A DNA stretch of 64,000 nucleotides from positions 15,733,513 to 15,797,512 of the forward strand of contig CAIIXF020000004.1 in the NCBI GenBank assembly GCA_903813345.2. Direction: 5' to 3'. The notes below the pieces were generated by a model, which saw nothing but the letters and a program-made list of their open reading frames with translations, had not been told where the DNA came from and did not search any database. Of the stretch, positions 32,945-45,831 are shown piece by piece. The position numbers and the translations under genes are program-made. Source of the DNA: Owenia fusiformis. Taxonomy: Eukaryota; Annelida; Polychaeta; Sabellida; Oweniidae. Each line of letters starts with the position of its first letter. Within the stretch, counting starts at the first letter, position 1.

Positions 32945-33072
32945 ATTAATATGTAATATGCCGCACTGGGACCTAAGGACCCATGTGCCACTGCTGTACC
33001 GCACTGGGACCTAAGGACCCATGTGCCACTGCTGTAAAAGTGTGTGAAAATAAATAAATAAAAAAATAAACT
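32945..33072 (+). repeat. 42-bp tandem duplication with an A-rich tail
   Basis: CCGCACTGGGACCTAAGGAC through TGCCACTGCTGTA occurs twice in tandem. It is followed by GAAAATAAATAAATAAAAAAATAAAC. This looks like the 3' end of a SINE or LINE on the plus strand. Confidence 0.5.
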
Positions 33073-33128
33073 TTTTAGATGAAACTATGTATATGCTTCT
33101 ATAAAAAGCCAAAATAAAAGTGAAATGT

Positions 33129-33225
33129 GAATACTATATCAAGTCATTTGGGAATTGAACCCAATCCAAGGAATGATTAGTTCCATGGTGTAAGCCTACA
33201 CAACTTGCAGGATATTTGTATAATC
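33129..33225 (-). repeat. tRNA-derived SINE, copy 1
   Basis: The minus strand carries TTACACCATGGAACTAATCA, ATTCCTTGGATT and a B-box-like GGGTTCAATTCCC, then ACTTGATAT. The same order of blocks recurs at 34262-34600, which identifies a dispersed family. Confidence 0.6.
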
Positions 33226-33325
33226 ACATCACATTACTTTTGACTTTTTCTTGAAAATACTTTCCGGTTTCACAATGACATGGGACCTTCTAACAAAGAT
33301 AAGTACATGATGTAGCATTATATGT

Positions 33326-33480
33326 TTGTTGGTGTACACTAAACTTCCAGCTTGGTGCCTCATCATCAGAAATCAAAGTTGGGTGGAGTGTGCCAGGGTC
33401 ATACACCATCATTCTTTCTCATTGTCATGTTGCGTGGGATCACCAGAAATCATAATCAGGTTGGGTGTGCCAGAGTTGAA
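33326..33480 (+). repeat. Two-copy degenerate tandem repeat
   Basis: CATCAGAAATCAAAGTTGGG with TGTGCCAGGGT is repeated as CACCAGAAATCATAATCAGG with TGTGCCAGAGT about 75 bases later. Confidence 0.5.
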
Positions 33481-33640
33481 AAAAATAAAACAATACAAAA
33501 TTATTTGAGTAGATACAAACATATAAAAATTGTGAATTTAAATTTTTCCCTTTGCATTTCTCAATAAATATTTTTTCAGAATATTCTTCAATTTTATACT
33601 TAAAAGTTATACATTGAGACAAATATAATCTAAATATGTA

Positions 33641-34003
33641 TTTAAGGATGTTCCCTGGACGAAGTTGAAAACGATGAACACCAACCCCTAATTTTTCTTT
33701 TCAAAATGTGAAGTACATAGCATAACTAAGTGTTTCTGTGAGTTTAAGAAAAAGTTAAATATTCAAAAGTGTGTTTTGGGGTGAAAACCTGATTTTTAAC
33801 ATGGGTTTCAATGAGAAAGTGCCACGCCCACTTTTGTCAAATATTGACACTTTAGAGGCCTCTTGCTCAGAAAAAAGCACACTAACATATGGTTTTTAAA
33901 GTTTTAATATTCTTTGTTGCCCGTGAGAATCCCAGAAAACCATTTTTGAGAAAAAGTTAAATACTATTGAATATTTTCCTATCTGACCAGGGAACATCCT
34001 TAA
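33641..34003. mobile_element. MITE with 18-bp inverted ends
   Basis: TTTAAGGATGTTCCCTGG opens the element and its near complement CCAGGGAACATCCTTAAA closes it. It is 363 bases with no coding sequence. Confidence 0.8.
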
Positions 34004-34017
34004 AATAATTATCTCAC

Positions 34018-34125
34018 CATAGGGGATGGTCGGGTAGTGCTTGGAGGACCACTGACGAATCTTCTGCTACTTGCAACAACTCTGCATCGGTCTCATAATC
34101 TTTAAAAACTGCTGCATTTTTTTAA
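34018..34125 (-). pseudogene. Exon-like sequence with a frame fault at its start
   Basis: A good acceptor (CTATCTACAG) and donor (GTGAGA) bound 108 bases. Most of it reads NAAVFKDYETDAELLQVAED then SSVVLQALPDHPLW, which looks like real protein. However, a TAA lies in this frame at the exon's first codons, next to a run of seven A. A one-base error or mutation in that run would explain it. The protein family is unknown. Confidence 0.35.
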
Positions 34126-34261
34126 CTGTAGATAGAAAAATAAAGATATTCATACAATATATTAAATTGACCCTTATTTTAATGTGGTTTAGTTAAAATT
34201 AGTGTACGCCTCGGAGTGTTCAGTAACCCTGGCCTGGATAATTATCAACTTCAAGATAATT

Positions 34262-34600
34262 GAAATGTAGATACAAATATCAAGTTGTTTGAGAATCGAA
34301 CCCAGTCCAAGGAATGTTTAGTTCCATGGTGTAAGTGCACTCACTGGCAGATCCAGGGGGATCCAAGGGGGGCCATGCCCCCTCCCCCCTTATCGGGGCC
34401 CAGAAAAAAATGTTAGGGTCCCAAAAAATTTTGAGCACATGACTTAGCATTTCTGGACTTTTTAGGCCAAATTATAAAAAATAGGCCTAATTTTTGGTTT
34501 TAAATCTTTTTGCCGACATGTAATGTGCCCCCCTCTGTTGGCTTCTGGATCCGCAAGTGAAGCCTACATAACTTTGAATGATATTTGTATATTATAAAGA
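34262..34600 (-). repeat. tRNA-derived SINE, copy 2, split by a MITE
   Basis: It has the same blocks as copy 1 (CCATGGAACTAAACATTCC, GGGTTCGATTCTC). Homology stops at GGTGTAAG near 34335 and resumes after the MITE at 34560 with AAGCCTACATAACTTTG. Confidence 0.65.
34342..34559. mobile_element. MITE inserted in a SINE
   Basis: The ends CACTGGCAGATCCAGG and the complement of CTGGATCCGCAAGTG are inverted. The interior has facing C and G runs (GGGGGGCC / CCCCCTCCCCCC). It splits the SINE at 34262-34600, which proves insertion after the SINE. Confidence 0.8.
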
Positions 34601-35471
34601 CATTGTGTTTTATTTCAAGCTCTCACATGAATTCCCAAATTAATAGGCTAATTAAAATAATCTACTAAAGAAAGCTAAATTTTTGCATGACACTCATGAC
34701 TTGATGAGTTAAAGTGGCAACAAGGCCTGTAGAGAGTAAATAGGAAAATTTCAACTTTTTCTGAGCTATCAAGGCAGCATTTTGCTTAACATCTTCTTTG
34801 ACATACCTTTTTTCTTAAAATGTAAGGATAAACTATCAATTTCAGCATTAAGAAGTGTAAATTCAGTTCAAAGCTTCAAAAAGGGGAAATCCACTTTTAT
34901 ATAACAGTATATCACATAGCCGTAGGCAGCGGGGGTTCGGTGGGTTCGAACGAACCCCCGGTCAGGATTTCCCAAAATATCATTTTGCAGAAAAATGCAT
35001 ATAACCAGAAACATTAAATTACTGTGCTATTTGAAAACTACATAATATTATATTATATGAGCAGTAAATGAATCGATATTTGTTATGGTGAACATGAGAG
35101 CCTTATCTTGTTAAAAACATGTCATAGTGAAGTTACACTTCCCTCAAAACGTTTGGCAACCTTAGGCACGGGGTGAGATTTAATTTTGGGAAGACCCCAG
35201 AGCATGAGATTTTACATTTAGAAATATCAATAATTTCGCACAATTAACTTAAAAGCTGCTTTTTCTCGGACAAAATAACCCATCTTGGGCAATGGCTGAA
35301 TCAGTCCTTTGTAGGAATTTTGTTTTAAGCCAGTTCTGGTCCAACACGAAGTTATTGAAAGTTATTGAAAACAATGCAGACGTCCCATACTCCGAATGAT
35401 TTTTACAACATGACGAATCATGAAATATCTGGAATAATTGTAATATTGATGAAAAACATTTTTTTCAAATG

Positions 35472-36012
35472 TGTAATGGAACATGGGGCAAAACACCCCT
35501 AAAAATTTATTTTTCGAGTGTTTTATATTTGCCTAAGACTATCTTCTGTGATTCTTCAATTGCCAAAAATAATGTCGAGAGTGTGGCAAATCAATTGTTC
35601 TTGTATTACGATTTTTGTATGTTATAACTTTTGTGGGCCGTTTTGCCCCAAAGACATGTGGATTTTCAAATAGTCGTTTTATTTTGCCTAATATTTGAAG
35701 CTCGAAATGTTTACAAATAACGAATAAATATCCATACCCTATGTAAAATGTTAAATCAGAACGATATTGTATTGTTGCCGGATTTTTAAAGATTCTCATG
35801 GGATGGGTGATTTGCAAAATAGAGAGTGAAAAGTAGAATTACCTCTTACGTATAGCGAGACGCTGCTAGGTTAAAAATGGGCGGTCGACAAGGTGGCGGA
35901 AATTTCAAAATTCGATTATGTGACTTTTGAAGAACCACCTTTTTATAGTTCAAAAGATATTTCGATGGGCCATTTTGCCCAACAGGGCCGTTTTGCCCCA
36001 TGTTTCCTTACA
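35472..36012. mobile_element. MITE with TGTAATGGAACATGGGGCAA ends
   Basis: Inverted ends of about 23 bases are read at 35472 and 36012 (right end GTTTTGCCCCATGTTTCCTT). Internal copies of CCGTTTTGCCCCA near 35637 and 35985 suggest further internal repetition. The 92-codon minus-strand frame inside is not convincing. Confidence 0.7.
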
Positions 36013-36051
36013 TCTCTGTTTTGTTTTATTTCAATTGAAATTTAAAATATT

Positions 36052-36502
36052 TCTTGGGACGTCCCTGGGGCTGTTAAGTCCCCGAAAGAAATTGCGTTAA
36101 ATAATTAAAAAAGTCATCACTTTTCCAAAGAAAAATCAATCATTGCAAAAAATGATTTTGTTTTTTCAGATACACTCCAGTCATCTAAGAGATTGTATAG
36201 AATTCAAATTGTTATCGTTCCAGTTTACTTGCTCTCCATTTTCATGTTAATGTCATGATATATTTAGCGAATAAATTACATAATAAAGAAAGATTGAAAA
36301 ATCATATGGTATTAATCTTTAAATAATGAAGGCCTAATTTGTTATCAAGCTGTTTGAACTTAACAAAATACGTTTTATATTCGAACAGTCGCTTGTATTT
36401 ATATATGATTTCAATAGTATATCCACCAAAACGTTTTTATTATCAATTGCAGTTGATCTGCTCCGGGGGACTTACTACTGAACTCCAGGGACGTCCAAAG
36501 AA
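36052..36502. mobile_element. MITE with GGACGTCC ends
   Basis: CTTGGGACGTCCCTGGGG at the left pairs with CCAGGGACGTCCAAAG at the right, with a further pair TTAAGTCCCC / GGGGGACTTA inside. It is about 450 bases. Confidence 0.7.
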
Positions 36503-37143
36503 ACATTAATAACTCTCTAAAACAAAGCATAACTGAGACCCACTTATTTGAATAATAGATATTTTCATCAGTGATACATCTATCCCGGATAGTTTAAAAT
36601 GCCTTTGTGTAAACGTTGTGAAAAGTATAGTAGAACGACCTTTCGGAATTTTGTCCTAGATGAAGTAGCTTAAGTTAGAGAATAAATTGTGCAAAATAGT
36701 TGATATTCCTTGGAAACAAATTTTGCTCCAGGGTTTTCTTGAAATCAGACGAAATAATGTTGGATTCTCGGCAAATCAGATTTTTTGCGCGTTTGCCTAT
36801 TTATTTTACTTGTGAACATTAAAGTTACAAAGCTACAAGGTCATTTTTGAAAATCATTTTTACGTCCTTTGTTATTTCAATGGGAGAGATTTCTTAATAA
36901 AGCCTATTCTTTCAGACTTTGCTTGACGTAAATAAAGGCATCATTTTTATTAAATAAAATTCGAATTCAATTGTCTATTTAACTTAAAGCAGATATGAAA
37001 TGGTATTTTCAACCTAAAGGAATCAATATAATTTTTTGATAGATGTATTTGGACGTGTTTTCTCATCAGTAGTGTGAAAACTATTTCACTCTAACGATCG
37101 TTATAACTGCTTAATAAGCAATATTCGAATTGGTTGTGACGTT

Positions 37144-37340
37144 ATTGGCCCCCACGTGATCTCTCACTGGTCCCCACGTGGCCCGTTTTGGTCCATTATA
37201 TCATGACGTCATAATGCTAAAATGTTTTGTTATTTGTTTACACAACAATCCTATGGTTGCCGTGACGTTGTGATTACTATGGAACCAATAAACCAAAGCT
37301 ATATTTTGTATATGACGTTACTCATCACGTGGGGGCCAAT
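37144..37340. mobile_element. Short MITE with ATTGGCCCCCACGTGAT ends
   Basis: Nearly perfect 17-base inverted termini (ATTGGCCCCCACGTGAT / ATCACGTGGGGGCCAAT) bound 197 bases. Confidence 0.75.
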
Positions 37341-37740
37341 TTGATTCATCAGTTAGTTTTATTTCGTTATCTATGACCGTCAGCAGTTATCTAACATTTA
37401 TTTTATAATGGCTATCGCAAGAACTGTACGGTGGGCTTACAATGGAGAAAACCGCATTTTTGTAGCTGCAAGTTGAGAAAAGCTATTTCAGTTGTCCTTT
37501 AATGAAGGAATGAACATGAATTATATTTCCCCTCCAAAAATAGTTTTTTCTTTACAAATAAGAATTCAAACTTAAAAATGCTTTAATACGTAATCCAATG
37601 GGTTAGTTAGGATTGCCAAACTTTTGGAGGGGGTGTAGCTGTACAAACTGCATTATTTGAGGAACCCTAATGAAGGGGGATTTTTGAATAGCATAAAAAT
37701 AGAACCCCCGGTCACCAAATCCTGGCTACGCCACTGTATC

Positions 37741-38252
37741 AGTACATCTTGGATTGCTTTTGGTTTGGCTAATGAAATGCGTGGCCTCTTATACTAGTAT
37801 TAGTACTAGACATGTGAATCAGAATTAACAGAAGTATTCAACAGTATAAGGACTGTGTCGGACAATTTTTAAAAGCCTATATGTAAATGTTGTAAAAAGT
37901 TATAATCAAAAAACCATCTTTCAGAGTAAAGTGCGTCTGCGCCGATTTCAATAACTTCTTACTTGATCAGAACTGGGTTCCAACAGAATTCCTTCAAACT
38001 CATGAATGAAATAGTCATTGCATGGAATACTTACTTTTGTCAAAATCAAAGTAGAACTCTAGTTAAAAAATATATTGTGCTAAATTATTGCCATTTCCTA
38101 GTAAAATGTCATTCTCCAGTACGACCCCAAAATTATTCGATGGCACCCCGTGAAAATATACCCAAGAATTTATATTTGGTAGGTTATTTCAGTCTGTGGG
38201 GTGTTTTTAAAACTCAAAAAGTATTTTTTGATTCAATACTGTATAACTTATG
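37741..38252. other. Unassigned DNA
   Basis: No exon or repeat family is recognised. The small plus-strand frame at 37963-38307 runs into the MITE at 38253 and is not supported. Confidence 0.35.
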
Positions 38253-38451
38253 CAGTGATCTCCCCAGCATTAAAGGAAGTGGGCGCAGCACCCACCTGAG
38301 ACTTTGAAAATAGGCTTGCACCCACCTGGAAATCCATTTGCACCCACTTGAAAATGACAAAAATCATAAAAATGGGCACATTTTGACCAATTTTGGTCTA
38401 AATTGTGAAAATTTTGCACCCGCGTGTGAAAAAATCCTGTGGAGATCACTG
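38253..38451. mobile_element. MITE with CAGTGATCTCCCCAG ends, 5-bp target duplication
   Basis: CAGTGATCTCCCCAG and CTGTGGAGATCACTG are inverted. TTATG lies directly on both sides. The interior has repeated GCACCCACCTG-type blocks. Confidence 0.8.
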
Positions 38452-38473
38452 TTATGTGTACTGTACTTACATG

Positions 38474-39773
38474 TGTAACATCCCCTCAAAATATACTTTG
38501 GTAGCGTGGTTAAAAGAGAGGGAGATGTTATTGGTTAAAATTATGAACTTTATTTTTAGTTAATTATGGGGGGTGTAAAACATCTGTCTTTACAATGAGT
38601 CTTATAAGAAATAAACTTTTATGTCAAAAGAAAGATGGCGTTCTGGTAAAAATCTCTACATCTTGATTATACTGGAAATTGCCTCATGAAAGGGGGGATA
38701 ATATCATCTTAAAGAAATATAACACGACAAAAGTTTTAAATAAAGAAACATATTTACATGTGTATATTGTTTGGATATAAAACATAAAAAATGACAATAG
38801 TACAGTAATAATTAGTTATGAATATTCAAACTGTGTTCTGGGAGAAGTTTCTATATAAAGTGACTAACATGGACTAACAATGACTAGCACGAATTATAAC
38901 AAGTGACTAACACGAGCTAACAAGTGACTAGCAAGTGACTAGAAAGTGACTAGCAAGTGACTATCAAGTGACTAGCAAGTGACTAACACGAGCTACATGG
39001 TTGGAAATTTGCAATATGAATGCCGGAATTTCCAGAGACTGGGAAAGCTGGACTATGGGGTACTTTGGGAAGGGGAAATACATCTCTCTAATAGGATACA
39101 TGGTCCTGGGACTAGAGGAGATGTAAAGGGGCTCCTGGGCAACTTTTGGGCCGGAGCATTATATACATTTCAAGGTAACTTTCATGTCAAATCTCGAAAC
39201 AGAATGTCATAAAACATATATCAATTTGTTGATCATCATTTGATTAATATAAATATATATTTACCTAACACCAATAGAGTCGGAACACTGCAAAATCGAT
39301 CGAAACGCAGGAGATATATCCATTAGCAGCCTTACAGTTGAAATCTAAACAGAACACAAACCAAACTTCTCAACTGAGGAAAACCTTACGCCGAATTAAT
39401 AAACTAACCTAACAAATAAAAGTATTTCACACCTAACACAGATACCAAAATATGATTAACATAAATACGCTGAATACAGAAGTTGTGATTGAAGTAAATT
39501 GCTTATAATTAATGGTAATTACTGGATAAAATCCTGGGACTATATTCTGCACTATTTGTACCTTTAATATCAATACGCCATCACTGAAAAGTATTTATGT
39601 GGAGATAGGCATTCTTCTTATAGAGTGAATATCATCTGAATGCATATAAACATACAACTTATAAACAATTAAAGTCAAAATCTAATTAAATAAAGAGATA
39701 AATACAGTAACAGCACACCAAATAATAAGAGAAATTATGTTATAAGTATATATGAATTTGGTGGGTTGTTACA
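38474..39773 (-). repeat. LTR copy 1
   Basis: 1,300 bases. A minisatellite of about 11-base units (AAGTGACTAGC) lies at 38859-38993 within it. With the element on the minus strand this is the 3'-most LTR. Confidence 0.85.
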
Positions 39774-42152
39774 CAGCTTCCCTCTTTAATAAGTGTTCGA
39801 CCCGAACACGCTTTAAAAATAAAAAATGGAAGTCCTTGATTTGATAAACATGTAATGTCAGCACCTAAAATTATAGTAATTTTACACTGTCATTATTTTA
39901 TTAGTCTATATATCGCTGCATTCTTCTCTGGATCTGCAATATCAAAGTTCAAAAGTTCATTCACTGCAGTTTATTATCTGCCATCAATCATGGAATGCAC
40001 CAAATGTTCAAACTTCATGCATTTGAGATTATTGCTCAGTGTTCTTTAATGTCTGTAGATTCCCGTAAAAATATGTGAGAGGTTGACAGGTCTGGAAATT
40101 GTAGTGGTGAATCTTCAGCTTGCATCTGATTATGTTGACATCTTCTGTTCTGCATCCCTGAAACATTGCTACACAGACATCCTATCGTGTAGTAGCAATT
40201 CACCAAAAAGTAAACCAATAACGGGACAGGGTCACACCATCACCACAAGCCAAATTTTCATATTCTCACAAATATGGGACACGGGACACATCTTCTCATC
40301 TACAGGGGCAATTTGAATGATCAATTCATTTCTACGGGGATTGGGATACCTTAACAAGTCATCAATCCTGGATAATTCGTAACATTAAGATAAATACAAT
40401 AGCATTCGTTTCCAGGTATCTCGGGACATTGGGATTTTCCTTTGGGACATCCATTCTTTTCGGGTCTAACTTGGACTTTTGGACTAATAATGAGATACTG
40501 TTTCATATAAACAATATGTATTCAAGTTTCATAGAAACCTTCTTATTTGAATTCTATTTGAATTCATTCACCATGGGACAAATGGCTCCATCTTTTGGAA
40601 CTATGTGGAATAATGGGACAGCTCGGACTATCAAGCAATACTACTACGGTCTTTATTAGAACATCACTTGTCTGACTTGATCTACTTGAACAACATCCAC
40701 CTTGTTAATTCATTAAGAAAAATGTCTGGCTGTTCCGGGACTATATACATTATTTACATTGTCTAAGGGGCTACTGTTTACTAACCAGTCTCCAGCTGGC
40801 GAAAAGGACATTTGTACCTTGAGCTCTTTGCCCAAAAGTAACAAACTCAAATGGGAAAATTGCCTTATATACATCAATAAGAACTAATTTATACGGGAAC
40901 AATAGAATCTGTGAGTGTGACTTCACACCAATCCACATCGGATTTAAGCTCAATAACAGACTTCCTACTATTCAGGACAATTAACCCGGCCGGGGCAATA
41001 ACAACATTAAAAGGGTATATCGGACCCTCATCACATCAAATACAGTCTCTGAACTATTCAGGGAATCCAGACCCAGAATGCATGGATGTTGGATACAAGC
41101 AACATACATTGACTATAAGATATTAACCCCTACCCACAGATATTTGACACATCAACTTCCCCTGGGATGGGACATTGATTGCCACTGGTGACAGTTATGG
41201 CCAAAACTGCCTCGCTAAATGTGGGCTTTTAGACCACTCTCGATCTTGACCACCCTCGGTCTCGTTATATGCAAAGGCTATTCGCGATTACACTGACATT
41301 AGCCCCTATTTCGAACCAAACAGTGGAGAACACTGCCTAATCATATAGACAATACTACTTTAACTTATAGGCAATAACACACCTGAATTTCGTATCATCG
41401 GCCCCTTGACTATTTACAAAGATCTCATGTGGGCTGGGATGAGATCTTACTTACAGGTATATACATTATATTTATTATCTAAAAAAGAGCACCTGAATAC
41501 TCAACTTATCGGGTCGGTCTGGTGTACGCACTGTGGTTAGGACATGTGCCATGTTCTGTTGGTGGAGAGACAACAGAACTAGTTATAATTGATGCCAATG
41601 GTATTGACATCATGGACTATAAGAGATTTGGATACAGTGTGTAATATATCACATCTCATGACTGATATTATTGGACACAGTCTGTGATGTACTTGGACTT
41701 AAAGGTAACATTAAAATGGGCATTCATTACCTCGTATGGGTATGCGCGTACCCAAGCTATCTCTTATATGTTCATCATGCCCATCATGACAAACAAAAAG
41801 AGAAACTCACAAACAAGGTATAGACAGGGATAAAACATATCACTATAAATGTGTTACAAAGGCCTTTATGGGCATCGTTCAAGTATCGATGGTTTCACTG
41901 TATTAGAATAATATGGTATGCAAGGTGGGGAAAACATACCATAAGGGTGTATAATGGAGGTGGCCACTATAACAGGAAGTAGATTTAGGGAAAAACTACT
42001 TCATCAATCAAAAGGGACAGTCCCTATGGTAAGCTATGGGGACTGGGTGGTCTGTATAGTTTCATTGTAGGTAACTAAAAACGGACATAGAATCACAAAA
42101 ATCGTGGGTCTTGATAGGGCGGGACCTATCAAAATCCCACCACTGCCACCAG

Positions 42153-43452
42153 TGTAACATCCCCTCAAAATATACTTTGGTAGCGTGGTTAAAAGAGAGG
42201 GAGATGTTATTGGTTAAAATTATGAACTTTATTTTTAGTTAATTATGGGGGGTGTAAAACATCTGTCTTTACAATGAGTCTTATAAGAAATAAACTTTTA
42301 TGTCAAAAGAAAGATGGCGTTCTGGTAAAAATCTCTACATCTTGATTATACTGGAAATTGCCTCATGAAAGGGGGGATAATATCATCTTAAAGAAATATA
42401 ACACGACAAAAGTTTTAAATAAAGAAACATATTTACATGTGTATATTGTTTGGATATAAAACATAAAAAATGACAATAGTACAGTAATAATTAGTTATGA
42501 ATATTCAAACTGTGTTCTGGGAGAAGTTTCTATATAAAGTGACTAACATGGACTAACAATGACTAGCACGAATTATAACAAGTGACTAACACGAGCTAAC
42601 AAGTGACTAGCAAGTGACTAGAAAGTGACTAGCAAGTGACTATCAAGTGACTAGCAAGTGACTAACACGAGCTACATGGTTGGAAATTTGCAATATGAAT
42701 GCCGGAATTTCCAGAGACTGGGAAAGCTGGACTATGGGGTACTTTGGGAAGGGGAAATACATCTCTCTAATAGGATACATGGTCCTGGGACTAGAGGAGA
42801 TGTAAAGGGGCTCCTGGGCAACTTTTGGGCCGGAGCATTATATACATTTCAAGGTAACTTTCATGTCAAATCTCGAAACAGAATGTCATAAAACATATAT
42901 CAATTTGTTGATCATCATTTGATTAATATAAATATATATTTACCTAACACCAATAGAGTCGGAACACTGCAAAATCGATCGAAACGCAGGAGATATATCC
43001 ATTAGCAGCCTTACAGTTGAAATCTAAACAGAACACAAACCAAACTTCTCAACTGAGGAAAACCTTACGCCGAATTAATAAACTAACCTAACAAATAAAA
43101 GTATTTCACACCTAACACAGATACCAAAATATGATTAACATAAATACGCTGAATACAGAAGTTGTGATTGAAGTAAATTGCTTATAATTAATGGTAATTA
43201 CTGGATAAAATCCTGGGACTATATTCTGCACTATTTGTACCTTTAATATCAATACGCCATCACTGAAAAGTATTTATGTGGAGATAGGCATTCTTCTTAT
43301 AGAGTGAATATCATCTGAATGCATATAAACATACAACTTATAAACAATTAAAGTCAAAATCTAATTAAATAAAGAGATAAATACAGTAACAGCACACCAA
43401 ATAATAAGAGAAATTATGTTATAAGTATATATGAATTTGGTGGGTTGTTACA
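42153..43452 (-). repeat. LTR copy 2
   Basis: Middle LTR shared by the two internal regions; matches copy 1 wherever I compared them. Confidence 0.85.
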
Positions 43453-45831
43453 CAGCTTCCCTCTTTAATAAGTGTTCGACCCGAACACGCTTTAAAAATA
43501 AAAAATGGAAGTCCTTGATTTGATAAACATGTAATGTCAGCACCTAAAATTATAGTAATTTTACACTGTCATTATTTTATTAGTCTATATATCGCTGCAT
43601 TCTTCTCTGGATCTGCAATATCAAAGTTCAAAAGTTCATTCACTGCAGTTTATTATCTGCCATCAATCATGGAATGCACCAAATGTTCAAACTTCATGCA
43701 TTTGAGATTATTGCTCAGTGTTCTTTAATGTCTGTAGATTCCCGTAAAAATATGTGAGAGGTTGACAGGTCTGGAAATTGTAGTGGTGAATCTTCAGCTT
43801 GCATCTGATTATGTTGACATCTTCTGTTCTGCATCCCTGAAACATTGCTACACAGACATCCTATCGTGTAGTAGCAATTCACCAAAAAGTAAACCAATAA
43901 CGGGACAGGGTCACACCATCACCACAAGCCAAATTTTCATATTCTCACAAATATGGGACACGGGACACATCTTCTCATCTACAGGGGCAATTTGAATGAT
44001 CAATTCATTTCTACGGGGATTGGGATACCTTAACAAGTCATCAATCCTGGATAATTCGTAACATTAAGATAAATACAATAGCATTCGTTTCCAGGTATCT
44101 CGGGACATTGGGATTTTCCTTTGGGACATCCATTCTTTTCGGGTCTAACTTGGACTTTTGGACTAATAATGAGATACTGTTTCATATAAACAATATGTAT
44201 TCAAGTTTCATAGAAACCTTCTTATTTGAATTCTATTTGAATTCATTCACCATGGGACAAATGGCTCCATCTTTTGGAACTATGTGGAATAATGGGACAG
44301 CTCGGACTATCAAGCAATACTACTACGGTCTTTATTAGAACATCACTTGTCTGACTTGATCTACTTGAACAACATCCACCTTGTTAATTCATTAAGAAAA
44401 ATGTCTGGCTGTTCCGGGACTATATACATTATTTACATTGTCTAAGGGGCTACTGTTTACTAACCAGTCTCCAGCTGGCGAAAAGGACATTTGTACCTTG
44501 AGCTCTTTGCCCAAAAGTAACAAACTCAAATGGGAAAATTGCCTTATATACATCAATAAGAACTAATTTATACGGGAACAATAGAATCTGTGAGTGTGAC
44601 TTCACACCAATCCACATCGGATTTAAGCTCAATAACAGACTTCCTACTATTCAGGACAATTAACCCGGCCGGGGCAATAACAACATTAAAAGGGTATATC
44701 GGACCCTCATCACATCAAATACAGTCTCTGAACTATTCAGGGAATCCAGACCCAGAATGCATGGATGTTGGATACAAGCAACATACATTGACTATAAGAT
44801 ATTAACCCCTACCCACAGATATTTGACACATCAACTTCCCCTGGGATGGGACATTGATTGCCACTGGTGACAGTTATGGCCAAAACTGCCTCGCTAAATG
44901 TGGGCTTTTAGACCACTCTCGATCTTGACCACCCTCGGTCTCGTTATATGCAAAGGCTATTCGCGATTACACTGACATTAGCCCCTATTTCGAACCAAAC
45001 AGTGGAGAACACTGCCTAATCATATAGACAATACTACTTTAACTTATAGGCAATAACACACCTGAATTTCGTATCATCGGCCCCTTGACTATTTACAAAG
45101 ATCTCATGTGGGCTGGGATGAGATCTTACTTACAGGTATATACATTATATTTATTATCTAAAAAAGAGCACCTGAATACTCAACTTATCGGGTCGGTCTG
45201 GTGTACGCACTGTGGTTAGGACATGTGCCATGTTCTGTTGGTGGAGAGACAACAGAACTAGTTATAATTGATGCCAATGGTATTGACATCATGGACTATA
45301 AGAGATTTGGATACAGTGTGTAATATATCACATCTCATGACTGATATTATTGGACACAGTCTGTGATGTACTTGGACTTAAAGGTAACATTAAAATGGGC
45401 ATTCATTACCTCGTATGGGTATGCGCGTACCCAAGCTATCTCTTATATGTTCATCATGCCCATCATGACAAACAAAAAGAGAAACTCACAAACAAGGTAT
45501 AGACAGGGATAAAACATATCACTATAAATGTGTTACAAAGGCCTTTATGGGCATCGTTCAAGTATCGATGGTTTCACTGTATTAGAATAATATGGTATGC
45601 AAGGTGGGGAAAACATACCATAAGGGTGTATAATGGAGGTGGCCACTATAACAGGAAGTAGATTTAGGGAAAAACTACTTCATCAATCAAAAGGGACAGT
45701 CCCTATGGTAAGCTATGGGGACTGGGTGGTCTGTATAGTTTCATTGTAGGTAACTAAAAACGGACATAGAATCACAAAAATCGTGGGTCTTGATAGGGCG
45801 GGACCTATCAAAATCCCACCACTGCCACCAG

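Larger units (their letters stand above)
34914..37736. mobile_element. CCGTAGCCAGG-family MITE expanded by nested insertions
   Basis: The left end (CATAGCCGTAGGCAGCGGGG, then GGTTCGAACGAACCCCCGG) and the right end (AACCCCCGGTCACC, CCTGGCTACGCCACTG) correspond to the two ends of the 199-base element at 24701. The 2.8-kb spacing holds at least three further inverted-repeat elements (listed separately) and unassigned AT-rich DNA. Confidence 0.5.

Noticed and set aside
39855-41126. Several 60-78 codon frames repeated in the LTR element units
   Set aside because: They overlap on both strands, share no motif with gag, pol or other known proteins, and repeat only because the whole unit is repeated.
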